Assembly (NCBI RefSeq): GCF_050947875.1
Contig: NC_134573.1
Location: forward strand, 49,898,115-49,962,114
DNA length: 64,000 nucleotides
From: Dermacentor variabilis
Taxonomy: Eukaryota; Arthropoda; Arachnida; Ixodida; Ixodidae
Reading direction: 5' to 3'
In this document: positions 34,501-49,500 of the stretch, piece after piece
How the letters are laid out: every line of letters starts with the position of its first letter
How positions within the stretch are numbered: position 1 is the stretch's first letter
Program-made: the position numbers and the translations under genes
The notes under the pieces: model-generated
Seen by the model: only the letters and a program-made list of their open reading frames with translations
Told to the model about the DNA's origin: nothing
Databases searched by the model: none

Positions 34501-37500
34501 CGTAGGCTGACGTCAGTTAGTGTGCAGCGCGCCGATCGAAACTGCTGTTTGAACTGCTTGTAATGCAGAATTGGCACCGAAGCTCCCGTGTCCCGTTCCA
34601 TTTCTACCACTGCATCAGTTATCCTTAGTCCAACAAAAATGAAAGCGTGCCTTAAAGCTACTTGTTTGGAAATGCTGGTAATCAGCGCCTGCGTCAAACA
34701 TAGAGCATTTTAATAATAATAATAATATTTGGGGTTTTACGTACCAAAACCACTTTCTGATTATGAGGCACGCCGTAGTGGAGGACTCCGGAAATTTTTG
34801 ACCACCTGGGGTTCTTTAACGTGCACCTAAATCTAAGCACACGGGTGTTTTCGCATTTCGCCCCCATCGAAATGTGGCCGCCGTGGCCGGGATTCGATCC
34901 CGCGACCTCGTGCTCAGCAGCCCAACACCATAGCCACTGAGCAACCACGGCGGGTATAGAGCATTTTCACTCTCCGTTTTTTCGTACACCCATCACGAGA
35001 TTCGTTGTTGCTGCGCCGATGGGGCATTTGTATATGTCCTTTCTTTGCACACTTATTGCAAGTATCCCGAGTGCGAGGGCATACTGCATGATCATAGGGT
35101 TGACATAACCGCACTTATAACAAGCAAGTCATAGTTTACTGGCTGTCGCGTGCACCTCGCACCGATCAGCATGTGCTTATTTGCTCGCTCCTTCCACTTG
35201 TTGTAGTTTGCAGTCAGTGACTCCACGACTCGAGCCTAGGCGACATACTTTCGGGCTGCTTTTATGGCCACGGCGCGGTCGACCAATTTCGAGAAAGTTA
35301 ATTTATCGTCCTCGGTAAATAGTACTCGCTGCAGTTCCTCCCGGAGTAGTCCGCAAACGAAACGATCCCACAGCGCTTCGTCTAAATTGGCTCCAAATTG
35401 CCAAGTCTGAGACAACTTGAGAGGCTCCGAAGCATATTAGGCACGGACTCGCCTTCGTGTTGTGCTCTGCGGCGAAACTTGGCCCGTTCGTCAAACCGCC
35501 TCTTTCATGGCGCGACAGCGCATGCGCCCTGCCCTAGAGGATTAGTCACGAAACGTTTTGGAATGGTCGCGCGCGTGGTTACGCGCCGGAAACTCCCCCG
35601 AAATAAAAAGCGCTCGGGCGCACCCTGCTGTAAACACACGTGCCGGTGGGCCGCGTTGAAACTCTACTGGTAGCTCGACGTCGGTGCAGTGTCGAAAACT
35701 TGCGTAGCGTAAGACCGCAACTCCACTTTAAAAGAGAAAGCGGCTAGGGCATCATCCGAGTTGTTCGGACTGCACCGTGAGCCAGGTAGTTGCCGCCTTT
35801 CAATGATGGCAAGCAAACTTAACGAAAAACCCATGCGTTACATATGGGCGACACATAAGTACATCACGTTGCTGACAAAGTCTTCTTGCAGCGCCGGTCC
35901 GCACTTGCTGGTGGTGGCAGCGCGTGCCTGACTGCATGTACTCGTAAGGCGTGGCAACACTGGATCGATACGAGACCGACAAGACGCTCACTCCAACGAT
36001 TGACCGACTATTGTGCGTCCCTGAAACCTTTTTATCATACCAGGTCCACAGCAATGCACCTGACGAGCGCGAGTTGTACTGCGACGGGCTTTGTTGTCGA
36101 CGGCACCGGCAAAATCAGCGTGCCGACCATCGTTCCCCCGAAACCCGTGCAGTCGGCCGTCGAACTGACAACACAATAGCGACAGCGTCTTTGATTGTAT
36201 ATATAATTAATCGTGCTCAAAATGAGACCAACACGCCTACCGAGTTGAGCAAGCTTTGCACCTCTCGTGGCGTGCCCATAGTGTTTGAGCCAATGTCGAT
36301 CCTGTTCAGCGAAGGTTAACCTGACGCCATCGAGTTTGTGCACCCGCTACCTGCGGACCTGAACTGAAATGTAAGCAGTTAGGTCGAACGAACCTGCTTT
36401 TATAGTTCCGTTCTGACTTTAGCGATTTAAAATCAACTACGCTTCACTTCCCACGGCGGGTACACAGTAAGCGGTAAGCGGCGACACAGCGCTGTGCACA
36501 CATGTATACTTCACCGTACCTGTAGGCTGTCGGCCGCATTCGCGACGTATATGGGTGGGCCTGTACGTGTTGCTTCGCGGACACATTTCTCCATTTCAGA
36601 GATGCACAGTTTGCCTCTGCGTCAAGCGTCAAACAATAGACTACGAATTCAGCATAAAACAGCGTAAACAACCACCTCGATCAGTTACACCAACGCCATG
36701 TGAACGATGGAACCCGCGCATTTTTCGTGCGAGAACAACACGGCCTACAAATGAGCACTTATGCGAGCACAGATTTCTCTAATAACGCTCTATTGCGTGC
36801 TTAAACTGTAAGTGTGTAAAGAAAAGCGAGAATGAATTAGCAGTTCATAATATACGTATCTGGATTACAGTTTCCGCTGTTTAAGTGGTTCGGCCACTCA
36901 TATTGACTTGTCTCAGGGAGCGAAAACCTGGCACATATATGCGCAGATATGCATGTTTTGATACGTTTTGACACTGTTTCATATCAGCGATGCACCTTTT
37001 CCACAATATTTGACAATAACAACAATCTGCGGCTGTAGATTTCGACGTAAACAAGTGCTGCCATCTGATAAATCCGACGCAGAAGGCTGCGCTCGAAGAC
37101 TCCTTGAATATGCGAAATGTCTAAGTAATGTGTAAAAAGAATACAAAAAACGATGTCTAAGTGCAGAAATCAGTGGCAAATTTCAAGGCAGCCGTGTCGC
37201 CGAATGGAACTCAGCGTGCCTTTATCGGCCGCGCTGTTTGCAGAAAAGTGCACTCAGGCCTGCTCACCCAGTAGTCCGTGAGTGCTACATTGCTTCCAGA
37301 AACGACGTTCTGTCCCGAAGAAGCCATTAATAATGATACGCGATCCGCGAAATGCACAGCCGACGCGCATCCAACGTGGGCGCTGGTACGCAAATCAACC
37401 GGAGAAAGCACCGGGACCCTACCAAAACATTTTCAGCGGCGTGCAGCAGAAGGCAGCTCAGAAAAATGAAAGAGCTGGATTGCGGGCGGCATTGGAGCCA

Positions 37501-40500
37501 GGTGGGCATCGAAGATGGTCTTCACTTGCTGGAAACGTTTGATCTACGGCAGCTCACATGCGACCAACGCCTGCAGCAACCCACAGGTTCGCGTGCCGAT
37601 GATGCTGATGAATGCGTGCACCTTGTCGCTGTCCGGAGTCTTGTTGACAATCAGAAGAAAACGTCAACCTCTCCTTGAATGCCGTCCATTCACTAGCGGT
37701 AATAACAAACGACTCCACCTGACCCACCTGTCCAGCGGACTGCATTGTCCCTTAATGGTTACCCTTCCACTGAGTGCAGCACTATCAGCACCCTTCAAAA
37801 TGCGACTTCAACGAACGCGTATTTCGCAACGACGTGGCTTCTTCGCCAAACCTACGGCTGCTTTAATCCCACTCTCGTCGCCAAGTGTAGCGTCTCTGCC
37901 AGGGACTGGACAGGCAAGTGTTCCAACGGAAAACGGCGTTTATTGCCCGAAGCTTACGCGCTCGTGGTTACATCAGGAATGGAACGATAACTCACAGAAC
38001 ATGACATTTTAAGCACTTGTGCGTGCATGCCCACTAACGGCAGTCGGGTTATCAGGTGCGCTATTGCGGACAAACCAATTATGCCTGTGGTTCGATTACA
38101 TTCCGAAAACTTTGTTTTCTATAACTTTATTGTCCTTTTTTTCTCACTGTTTCTTGTTTCATATTCAGTAGTGTCTCCAACGTGGCGAAGACGTTTTGGC
38201 CTTTTAGTTTTGATAACCACAAGTGACAGCACTCAAAGCGTCCTCACGCCCGCTCGACAGCCACATCTAATACACCATTGGATCAACGAATAAACACGTT
38301 TATGGCGTGGTTTCTATGGTACGATTATACTGATGTTTTCCCATGTGCTGTGTAGCGCAAGTGAGAACGACACAAGAAACTTATTTAGCCTGTGACCCGA
38401 AGGCCTGATGCATTTGGCAGACCGTCAGCATTGAGTACATATTGTTACCTGTCGCCTTAACTTGTCATATGTAAGTCTTAAAAGGGTTTCGACACATCAA
38501 GCAAACTGCCGTAGGCAAGAGAAAAGGAATCAAAACAACAAATGATTTAGTGAATTGGTATCTGACCCGGGCATATAGCGTAGCAATCGCTAATTTTACC
38601 ACAACTCCAACAAAGCGGCCGATTTGCAATATTTTCTCCATTTGTAATAATAACCGTTGACTAAAAACTGTGCAGCTTTCTGCCGTATGAATTAGGTTGA
38701 TTTCGACATTTATAAAAACCAATTCTTGTGCGCTTTACGTAAATTCTGCACTAGCATTGGTTCTAAGGGTGCTCAACACAAACAGCCATGGCGTGTTTCG
38801 TTAGAAAAGTGAGACCCCAGCTGCAATGGCAGTGATTACCATTGAAGTGAGCTATTTTTCATATATTCCCCATCGAATTTGTGCAAAACCCCATTTATAC
38901 AATTGTTTGTGCGGACAAAATGGCATAAAAGTGGAAGGGTGTAATACAGACAGGGCTGAAAACGCTTTTAAACGTATGCAGTACGACGACATCCTATGCG
39001 ACGACGAAGCTAGGGCTGCTAATTATTAAGTCTTTAAGAGTGATCTTCATAGGAATACAAGTAAAGCAGCCTCCCGAGAAAGCGTCAAGGAAGACCTGCT
39101 TTGAGAGACAAAGCAAGCGGCATGACTAGGGTCACTCGCCCCCTTTCGCGAAAGAAAATTGACGGCGACTTGAAGAGCGGTCAGGGAAGCTAGCTGCACG
39201 GAGATGCGTTGCGCTTCTCTGCATTCGTTAATTAACGACTCTATTATTTGTGGATTGCCGTTTAGACGTCGACATCTGCGCAGTTGTGAAATGCTGCAAC
39301 ACGAAGGATTTCCACCTATATCACTTAGTGGAGCGGTAACGAAGTGTAACTGCAGCATTTATCTATTTGTGATAAGCACGTATTGTCACACAGTGTCGCG
39401 TCGAGGGGCACTGAATGGGATGAATTTTTTCTTGCCTTCAAAGCCCGCATCTACGCTAATGAAGCAAACGAGGCAGTTGTTACGGCAACAATGGGTATGC
39501 CAATCGTCATCGGCAGCGCCGAAAGAGGCACGCTGCCCACAACACGCACAATATAAACGCTGACGCGAACGCAATTTGTATTTAGCTGTTCAGCGTGTTT
39601 TGCCCAACGTATCCTAACGTGAAACATGACAAAACCTACAAGAAACGTCGAACGTAATCATTAAAAAACAAAAGACTCCCAAATCCATCTAACGTACCTG
39701 TAAAGAAAGTTGTAAGCAGACTTCCTACGTGCCTGTGCCCACAGCCTATAGGAAATTCGATAAATCCGATTAACACCGGTTAACACACAGGCAGCACGTT
39801 GTCGCGTTTCTGTTACCGATGATCCTGAAAATAAATATTTGCGTACTTTATGTTACAGTAAACGGCCGCAAAACCTCCGACGAGATCACCATGGGGTTGG
39901 CAAGTGTCAGCCTAATCTTCGACGCCGTCCTACTGACTGGCGCAGCAAGGGTAATAATGTCCTTTTTGTTCGATTAGCGCGAAAGCCTCGTGAATGCCAG
40001 CAGGTGTAGTTTTCTACAAGCCTATAAGATGGTGGAGTCGAATCGATTCAACGTAGTTGTAGCCGCTGACCAGGAAAGTGCACTTATTTCATGCGCATAG
40101 TATACGGAAGAGCATTCGCATTCGGTAAAAAGAAAAAAAAAAATATTGAGTAACTCGTAGAGAGCGACGTCCCTAATGCAAGCACAGGCTATGAGTTGCC
40201 GCAGTCGAGGGCTGCGAAGTATTTCGAGCACGCAGGATTCCCTACGGAACAGCATACATAAGCGCCGGAGCGCGTTGGTATTATGCCCCCACTGAAATGC
40301 GCCCGAGGCGGCCTATAATTGCGCCCTGGACCTTGTTCTCAGAAACCGGATTCCATATATACAGAGTCGGCACGGCGGGTGGCGTATCAAAGGGTAATCA
40401 TATTTACATGGTTTATTCTGCCGTGTTGCACTATCGAGGACGGATTTACTGCGTGATCCTGCGTATAGTACGCTGCTGTTTTTACTCGAGACGTCAGGTA

Positions 40501-43500
40501 CACTTTAGACTAAGGATATTTCTAAATGGAACTGGCGTGAAACGTATAGGTGTGCAAGTAGTTGGTCAATTTAGCAATTCTTAGCGATAATGGGTATCCT
40601 CCTGAGCACGCTGAGAATTACCTATTTATATTTATTGTCCTGGTCGTCTGAACTGTGGCCATCACTGCGGAGTGCGAGGTAAACTAAAGCAAAAGCCAGT
40701 ATCCTTTAGTTTTCATACTCGCACGTACCAAACTCAAATAATGCGAGCTATATAAACGGAAGAAAATACAAGCTGTAAGACAAAAGCCAGAAAATATGAA
40801 CGAAATTGCCCGACAGCCGCCAGGTAAAGGCGTCACGAAGAATACAAAGTGAAAAGTTACCTTTTTTTTTATTATGGGGTTTTACGTGCCACAACCGCAC
40901 TCTCATTATGAGGTACGTCATAGCGGGGCTGTCCGGAAACTTGGACCACCTGGGCGTCTTTAAGGTGCACCTAAATCTAATTACACGGGTGTTTTCGCAC
41001 TTCGCCCCCGTCGAAATGCGGCCGTCGTGGCCGACAGGTTCTTGAAGTCATATTTCCATACTCGAGAAGTGCTGTCATGGATCGACGGTGTGGTGTTGCT
41101 AATTTAGTAATGTGAGACATTACTAACCTCTTCTTTATGCGCCGCACTTGTTTATTTGTGAAGGAATTTCGTCCTTATCTACGAGCGCGAACGAAGGCTA
41201 AAATGTGTGACCTCAAAAAAAAAGTTAAAATAAATTCTGAGGTTTTCTTTCTTTCTTTCTTTCTTTATTGATTTATTTAAGAAAATGAACAGATTGTCTT
41301 AGGGGACACGGCTAAAGGCAAACATTTGCCTGACTAGGCCGTGCCACCCGTACATTGGCAGCAACATGGCAGTGGCAGGCTTTCAGGAGGTCACACATGA
41401 AATTATAGTACACATTTTCAACACTTGAGTACACAATTCGCGTAAGAAGAAAGAAAAAATGTTAAAGTTTATACAGTTTTCTAAAAAATTGAAGCACAAC
41501 AACAACAGGAAAAAAAGAAGCATGTACGAAATTTTTCATACCTGTAGCTGGAAGGTTAAAGTTTACACAGTTTTCTAAAAACAACAACAAGAAACATGTA
41601 CAAAATTTTCTATACCTGAAGTTGAACATTTCTATTAGTCTTCGGATAGTAACAATTCTTTTACCGTTTTCTTAAAGTTTTGCTTTGAAATTCCAGAATT
41701 TAGCAGGTCCAATACCAAGGGGTAGTCATTTAGAAGGTTAGGAAGTTGAACTGGTAGTTTTTGTTCTCCGTATTGTGTTCTGCAACGTGGTTTTCTTATC
41801 AGAGTTTTTCTGAGGTTATAGCTTGTCGTTTTGCCATAGTATTTACTTTGGAAGGAACATTTGTCTTCCCAGAATTGCCGTGAAATTTCGAGGAATAATT
41901 TGTAAGTGTGAAGTTTTGATACTGTTAATATTTTATATTTGTTATAGTATGGTTTAGTGGTATCAGTACGTTCTAAGTTACCTATCGCGCGCAGTGCGCG
42001 GTTTTGGAGTGTTTGAATTGATTTTAGGTTAGTTTGTGTAGTGGTTGACCAAACTAGAAAACAATAAGTTAATCGAGAATGTATAAGCGCGTTGTAAACA
42101 TTACGCTTCACATTTATCGGTAGCAAATATCGCAACCTATTTAGCACACCGACAGCACGAGCAATATTTTTTCTAAGAACATCTACGTGCGGTGACCAGG
42201 ACATATTTTCATGGAATGTAATTCCTAAAAATCTGGCTGTTGGTGCCTGTTCGAGGTTGACCTTCTGAAATTGGAGTGTTAGGTGAGGGTGGATTATTGT
42301 TCCTTTTGATTTAAACACTAGATACTTAGTTTTAGTTAGGTTTAATTGGAGTTTATTCGCATTTAGCCACAAGCTTAGTTGCTGTAACCAGATGTTAGCT
42401 TGCTCAAAAAGATTTCCTATTTCCCTTCCTGAGAAAAACACGTTAGTATCATCCGCGTATAATATAATATTGGAACAGCCTTGAATATTGACAATATCAT
42501 TAATATAGAGTAAAAATAATACAGGCCCCAAGACGGATCCTTGCGGCACGCCGTACTTAATGTACTGAATTTCGGAACTAACTCCATTTATTGTTGTGTA
42601 CTGTGTTCTAGAGGTGAGATAGCTTTTTATTAAGGATAATGCGACACCACGAATTCCATAAAGAGGTAGCTTTTTCAAAAGGACATCATGTTGCACGCAA
42701 TCGAAGGCCTTCCTAAAATCTAGAAAGATACCTAGAGTTAACATTCGGTTTTCTATGTTGTCAAGGATTTGTTCCTTTATTTCAAGTAAAGCGGTTTCTG
42801 AAGATTTAGCCTTACAGAAACCATATTGCTCCTGAGATATTATTTTATACGTGTTTAGAAACTCACAAAGTCTTCTATTAATTACATGTTCAGCAATTTT
42901 CGCGAAGACAGAAAGAACGGATATTGGCCTGTAGTTATTCATGTCGTTAACTGGGCCACTTTTATGAATGACAGTCACTCTGGCTAGCTTCATCTTATCT
43001 GGAAACACACCGTTAGAAAGAATTAAGTTACAGATATGTGCAAGAGGCGTGCTTACAATTTCACTGACGGCTTTCAACGGCTTCACTTTTATATCATCTT
43101 CACCTGAAGCACAACTGTCTTTCAACGATAAGATTATGGTCTGTATCTCGTGCTGCTCAGTAGGCGCCAAGAACACCGTAGAAGAACATCGATTTAATAT
43201 ATATTCCGTGCAAGAGACCGGTGTATCATTTTGTGAGAGCGCACCAGCATCAATAAAATGAGAATTAAAAGTATTTGCAACCTCAATATCTGACAATTCA
43301 CTATGCTGAAATGCAACTTTTCTTGCGATAGCGCCTTTGTTAATTACTTCATTGATCGCTTTCCACAGTTGATTTGAATTTCCCATGATAGCAAAAAACT
43401 TGTTCGCGTAATATTCTTGTTTAGAGCGTTTAATATCAGAATTTAATTTGTTACGCTCAGACTTGAAAGACCGAAAGTCATCTTCACTTCTGCTACTCAA

Positions 43501-46500
43501 AAAAATTTGGAAGAGCTTGTTACGGCATTTTATCCTGTTATAGAGGTCACGAGTTATCCAAGGCTTTCTAGCTTTGTTGTGTTTTTTAAACTTCTTAAGT
43601 GGAAAACATCTGTTGTATAAGAACGCGAAGGTAGATATAAAAACATCGTAAGCCTTGTTTACATCAGTTTCCGCGGTCACTTCGTCCCACCGATAACCAG
43701 AGACTAGTTCAACAAATTTCTGAACACTTTGTTCTGAATAAATTCTTTTTAAGCTTTCAGGGCATATATTGGACGGCTGTCTATGAGGTACCAGACAGTA
43801 TATAGGCAAGTGATCACTAAGATCGCACATCAGGACTCCTGCTCTTACATATTCAGGAGAAAAACTCGTCACACAGAGGTCAAGTGTTGTCTGGCTTGTA
43901 GGTGTGATGCGAGTAGGCACGTTGATGACATTTGAACACCCGTATGATTCAAAAGTTTCCTGAAAACGCGTATATTCTAGGTTGTCTTGGCAAGCATCTA
44001 TATTAAAATCGCCCATTACTATTGTTTCGAGTTTAAGTTCGATGCTGAGTTCTAATAATTTTTCAGTAAATTCTAAAAACTTACACATGGATCCAGATGG
44101 CGGGCGGTACACTAGCGAAATCAAAGTGTTCATGCACTGAAGACCAATACATTCATAGCATTCGTTAACAATCTTGAGCTCGGGGATTATACTGTACGAT
44201 AAACCAGAACGGACATAAATAGCAATTCCTCCTCCTCGTTTTTCGTTCGATAAACAGAGGTACAGTCATATCCAGAAATAGAAGCGCATTCATCCTCTGA
44301 TGTAAACCACGTTTCACTAAAGCAAAGCAAGTCGAAGCAGTGTTGCAGCTCAGACAGATACAAACTGACTTCATCAAACTTATTTCTCAAACTTCGCACA
44401 TTAAAATGAAATATTGAAAGCGGACATTGATTCTTTACCGACGCCACATCCCCAGGAAATTGGAATTCCAGGGTCGCCATTGTGGTTTAGTAAACATAAC
44501 GCATTTTTTGCTATCACGTATGCCGCCCTCACTTCGAGGCTGTAAGACTCGCCAGATCCTCCTCGCCGCGTATGACAACAGCTCGGTCGCCGCTCCTTTT
44601 TCGCACCAAAACTTTACCGTTTGAGTGCCAGACGTATGCGTATCCTGAGGTCTGGGCCCATTCCTTCGTCTTTGATAAAAGAGCGCGTGATAGCCGTGTC
44701 ATATTTTCACAGAAAAACACGTGCCCATGGTCCTTTAGTTGCTTCTTGTTAGCAAGCCAGGAATCGCGAAGTTCCTGGTGAACAAAACGAATAATGATCG
44801 CCCGTGTTTTGCCTGGTTTAGCGGGAAGTCTGTGTATAGCCATAACATCACTCTTGTTCAATAGTGGAAGCTTAATTTGCGTCGCTACTTCGTTTACCTT
44901 CATCATTAGGTCTTCGTTCTCGCTTTCAGTAATACCGTGTATTTCAATATTTAACCTGCGGCTACGGCATTCAAGATTATCCAGATCCCGTTTAATTTGG
45001 GACAATTCACTGCTCGAATTCGCATGTTCAAGTTGTTCAACTCTGTTTGATAGTTGCGTGGTAACTTTTTCCTGAGCCTGCAGCCTCGTCTGAAATTCAT
45101 CGAATTTATCAGAAATATGTTGCACAGACGATTCCAGTTCCACCAGTTTGATTGGCAGAACCAAAAGGGTATCTAGCTTTTACAGCCCAAACCCACGATT
45201 TGATTGTAAGGCGCGCCACAAAGTGTTCCCGGTGCATGGCGCACGAGTATTTTTGCATTGCGCAACTCACAATGCAGCTAGTAGCTGAAACTCACTAGTT
45301 AAAGCGGCTTGTTTATGCAGTAATCTTACTAACTCTACCATTGCCAACAACAGTGTTGCCAACGCCGTAACATGTGTGACATCTGGGTAGTAACGGGAAC
45401 CTTTGTATTTAGGGGTGCAGTTGGTCAACAGGAATAAAGGAACTAGCACAAACTATTGGACGAAGAATGCAGGCGACAGGCATAACCGTCATACTTTTTA
45501 ACGAACGTCGTAATATAGGCTGCATGTGCATTCATACTGGGGGCCAGCGCATGTAATTCTGGTTGCATAATCACGATGAAAAAGTCGAATATGCAAGCCT
45601 AGAAATTCACATTCGCTACAATAAAATCATACCTACCTTGATCTGACACACTGTTTGTCGTATCTTTTTTTTATGAAACATGCCTCGGCTAAGAATTAGT
45701 CAGTCCCACTTCGGCTAATTATAAGGATCTGGACTCTTGTAGAAGAGTGACACGTGCATTTCTTACAGTGACAGTCGAAATGAGAGCCAGCTCCATTATA
45801 TGGCAACCGCTCGTGCGTTATTTCTCCTTCGTTTTAAGCTCTTCCTGCCTCCCCCACGTGGTGCATGTTGGAGCAACTAGGTGGTATTTCATGTGCACTT
45901 AACGGGGCATTTAACAAATTTACCCCTTGGGATTTCACACTCGGGATTTTTTGTCGAGTGCGAAGATGCACATAATTCCTAAGGCAATTTTAAGCACATC
46001 ATGAAAGTTTTGCGTGCATGTCATTAGTACAGGTTTCCAGGTGCACTTACCAAGGTCTTTATCAGCTCAAGCAAAGGAGACAGCTTAATAAGAAAAGCGT
46101 TTGATATTATTACTTTTTGCCATAAGATTACGCATAATCTTAAGAACGTTGCTGCACATTCAGACGTACCAGTTGTTTCCGAGTGTTTTACACTTGTTCG
46201 CCTGTGCAAGTATGTGACATGTAATCACAATAATTCGTAATGTGAAAAGCGACTTCCAAAATTTGTCCCATATGCCATGGATGCTGATTGTTTAATTTCA
46301 GTCAATTGTAGTGAAATTCACTATGTCCGCCGAGCAGGCAGATGTTCAGAGTGATTAGGAGAACATGAATGGTCACTATATAAATAAGCTGTCTCCCAAT
46401 TGGCCTGGTACTGCCACAAATACTCCTGAAAGTCTGTTCCACAAGTCATAAAAATCCTAAAGAACAGGGATGAAGCTATACTGCACAAAATTAGCTGGGG

Positions 46501-49500
46501 AATTATTTATAAAACAAAACAGGGCAAACAGTGCGTCATCACAGCATTTATAATGTATCAGACTGAGTGCGAGTTTTCAGTGGTCACATTTAACCCGTCC
46601 CTCGTGAAACACGATCCATGGTAGTGAGCGCATATCCCCACAATATAATATCAGTGCAGCCTAATAAAGACTTTAGTTGACAGGGTAACGCTCTATCTTC
46701 TGACCACTCTGTAATGCCAAGTTTGCTCGCACTATTTCCACCATAATTGCTTACGTTAAAATGATGGACGAGAGTTCCCATCTGTATTCGAACAGGTACT
46801 CCCCACTTCAAGAGTAGATAGGTCGTCTCACCCGAGTTTTGTTTTATAGCAGAGGTCGCAGGCGCCCGTTCCTGCGCCGAGGATCGGTGTCGACGTCAGT
46901 GTAACGGAGCCAATGAGCACAGCGAACGATGAAAAAGCGAACGCGGAGCGTGGCGAGGGTTGAAAGAGGCTAGGAAGAAAGTGGAGGAGGAGGGTGCCGC
47001 GGAGCGATGATGTGGAGAGCGGAGGAGGAGAGTACGGGGAAAGAGAATAAGGGGCGTGAGATGAAAAGCGTCTTGCGGCTACGACGGCTACGAGATGGCG
47101 CCAGAGCAGCGCACGTCGTCTAGGAGGTATGTCTGCGGCGGCTGCTGTGCATCGCGCCCACGCGTCACCCACACGCGGCCTCTCGCGATCTCTAGCTTAG
47201 CGAGGCAGTCGTGCCACACATAGCTCAATCTGCAACGGGGCGTACAAACAAGGTTGTCTGCGCTAGCCAATATATAGCGAAATGAAAACACGTTTAAAGC
47301 TGTGCTCAAATTTCCCATTATTGAACATTTTTTTTTGTTTCAGTCATAAATAGGAGTAGTATATAGGAGTAGTTTCAAGTTTATAAAGAATCACGGGAAG
47401 GGCTAGCAAAGTTGAAAAATATCCGAATTCAGCTACTTGTTTTCCATTCATCGCAATTTAATAAGTAAATAAACAGGCATAATTACAGTTCTTTAAGAAG
47501 ATCACAGCAATAATTTAGGGTATATGTGTACTTATTTCCGGTTTCACATATATATGCATATGTATTTAAACGTTGGTGATGGTGCGCACCTGCTTCTTAA
47601 GAATGATATTCTATTCATTTCTCTTGCTGAAGACTCCTATGCGGAGGCTGTATATTGTGAAATCTTGTACAACGACAATGGCATGTTTGCTGGTTTCTCT
47701 TATCGAGGCCCTACTAGTGGATCCGAAGGTGTGCGGGCCTTGCAGGAGTTTATGCAGTGCCACGTTCGTGCCAGCAGAGTCATCCTCATGGGGGATTTCA
47801 ACCTACCAGACGTGAACTGGATTACCACGCACTGCAGTCCAGCCACAACCGACGAACTTATGGATCTAGTGCTTAAATGTTAACCTTCATCTGACAGTCT
47901 GCCAGCCAACGCTCTCGCAAAGCTCTACGAATAGCGTACTTGATCTCATACTCATAAGTGACCATTTCCCACTCCACACAGTCGAAATCGCTATTATCGG
48001 TGGTATACAGCTCCATGACACACCTAAATATAAGCTCTCTCTAGAAGGCAACATAACGACACTCAACCTGGAGCGTGCTGTCCTTGATTTTCGCGAAGCA
48101 GATCACGACACTCTTCTTACTCACCTAGGCACGAGTTTGACGTTTTTCTCCAAGCAGCTTCGGAAAGGTGTTGTGACGTCAACACGTTGTGGCATCAATT
48201 TAAGTCGATCGTACTACACTGCACGGCAAACTTTATCCCGATGAAACGTTCCAAATCAAGAAAGAAAAGCCCGTGGATATCGCGCGAGTACCTTCAAGCA
48301 AAATGCAAAGTAAAAAGAATTAAACATACTATTAAATATAAAGGACCAAGAAGAAGATAAACTGACCTCCGCTCTCACTGTCTTCAGAGAAAAGTTAAAG
48401 CATTCAAAGCAACACTGCCTCAGCATAACATTCCCGGACTTGATTACCAGCAATCATCACAGGTTTTGGAGATAACTTCGCCTATACTCAGGTGTGTCAT
48501 CTGAACAGTTTCTGGAAGAAAAAAACGACTCGAGCGATCACATTCATCAACTCTTTTTTGTAGTTTTCCCTACAGATAAACACCTACATGCTTTCCTACC
48601 CTGTCCTCCTAAATTCATTGATTCATCAAATATAACTATTGCTGGCGTTCTTAATCTATTGCTTGATCTCGACATCTAAAAAAGCTAATCGGCCAGATAA
48701 TGTCCCAAGAGAACGTTTAAAAACGTATGTAGAATGGTGTGGCCACTACCTTACTATTATAAACCGCAAATCATTCACGTCCGCAAAACAACCGGATCAT
48801 TGGAAAAAAGCGAAAGTGATTCCTATGCATAAATCTGGTGCCATCAACGAACCTTCTAATTATGGGCCAATCTCGCTTGTCGGTGCATCGCGCGAAATAT
48901 TAGAACGTATCTTCACACACATTACTATATTTCTCGAGCGTGAACATGTCTTAATACCTCAACAACATGGCTCTAGACGTGGGCTCTCAATAGTCACACA
49001 ACTAAGCGTAGTAGTGCGTGACCTTGAGCTGAACCCAAACAATCGAAGCCAGACAGATATGATCCTTCGCGACTTAAGTAAAGCATTTGATTGTGTAAAC
49101 TATGTTAAATTAGTTGCAAAACTAGAGATTACGATCGCAGATGGTCAGATTAGGGATAGTCAGTCAGCATGGATCAAAATCTTTTTACGCATCGAACACA
49201 GTATGTTACAGTTATCAGCACTCCTTTCAGGTCTGTAGCTCTCACCTCCAGAGTTCCTCAAAGGTGACGGGCCCATTGATAAGTCTAATTTTTAATAACG
49301 ACATTACTGCTAACACTGAATACGACATTAAGCTCTTCGCGGATCATTGTATTACTTATAAAGAAATTGTCAGGTACGCAGCCCACTTATTATTAAACAG
49401 AGCCCTCGACTTGATGTCCACTTGGCGTAAAGAATGCAAAACGTCAACACCACTAAATGTGTATGTATGCCCTTTACAGCAAAAATAATCCCTCAGAATT

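Larger units (their letters stand above)
33055..38006 (-). mobile_element. Gypsy-4: Mag-like Ty3/Gypsy element with two insertions
   Basis: Reads right to left as 5' LTR (38006-37886), primer site, gag N-terminus, a 1.95-kb insertion, gag C-terminus and zinc knuckle, SINE, protease, RT and part of RNase H. No integrase or 3' LTR. The primer site and protein style fit the Mag/SURL group (knowledge). It lies in intron 2, antisense to the host gene, directly right of Gypsy-3. Confidence 0.75.
41240..45180 (-). mobile_element. CR1-A: nearly complete CR1-like LINE
   Basis: ORF1 and ORF2 in order, a 3' UTR with an internal duplication, AATAAAG and a short (AAAG)n tail at 41245-41272. ORF1 lacks its start, so the element is slightly 5'-truncated near 45178. 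It is antisense in intron 3. It is the best-preserved retroelement in the window, with one evident frameshift in the endonuclease. Confidence 0.88.

Noticed and set aside
35879..35931. Small exon-like block (TTCTTGCAG ... GTAAGG) between host exons 2 and 3
   Set aside because: It lies in the unidentified insertion of Gypsy-4, and including it breaks the phase of the host gene or adds an odd low-complexity segment.
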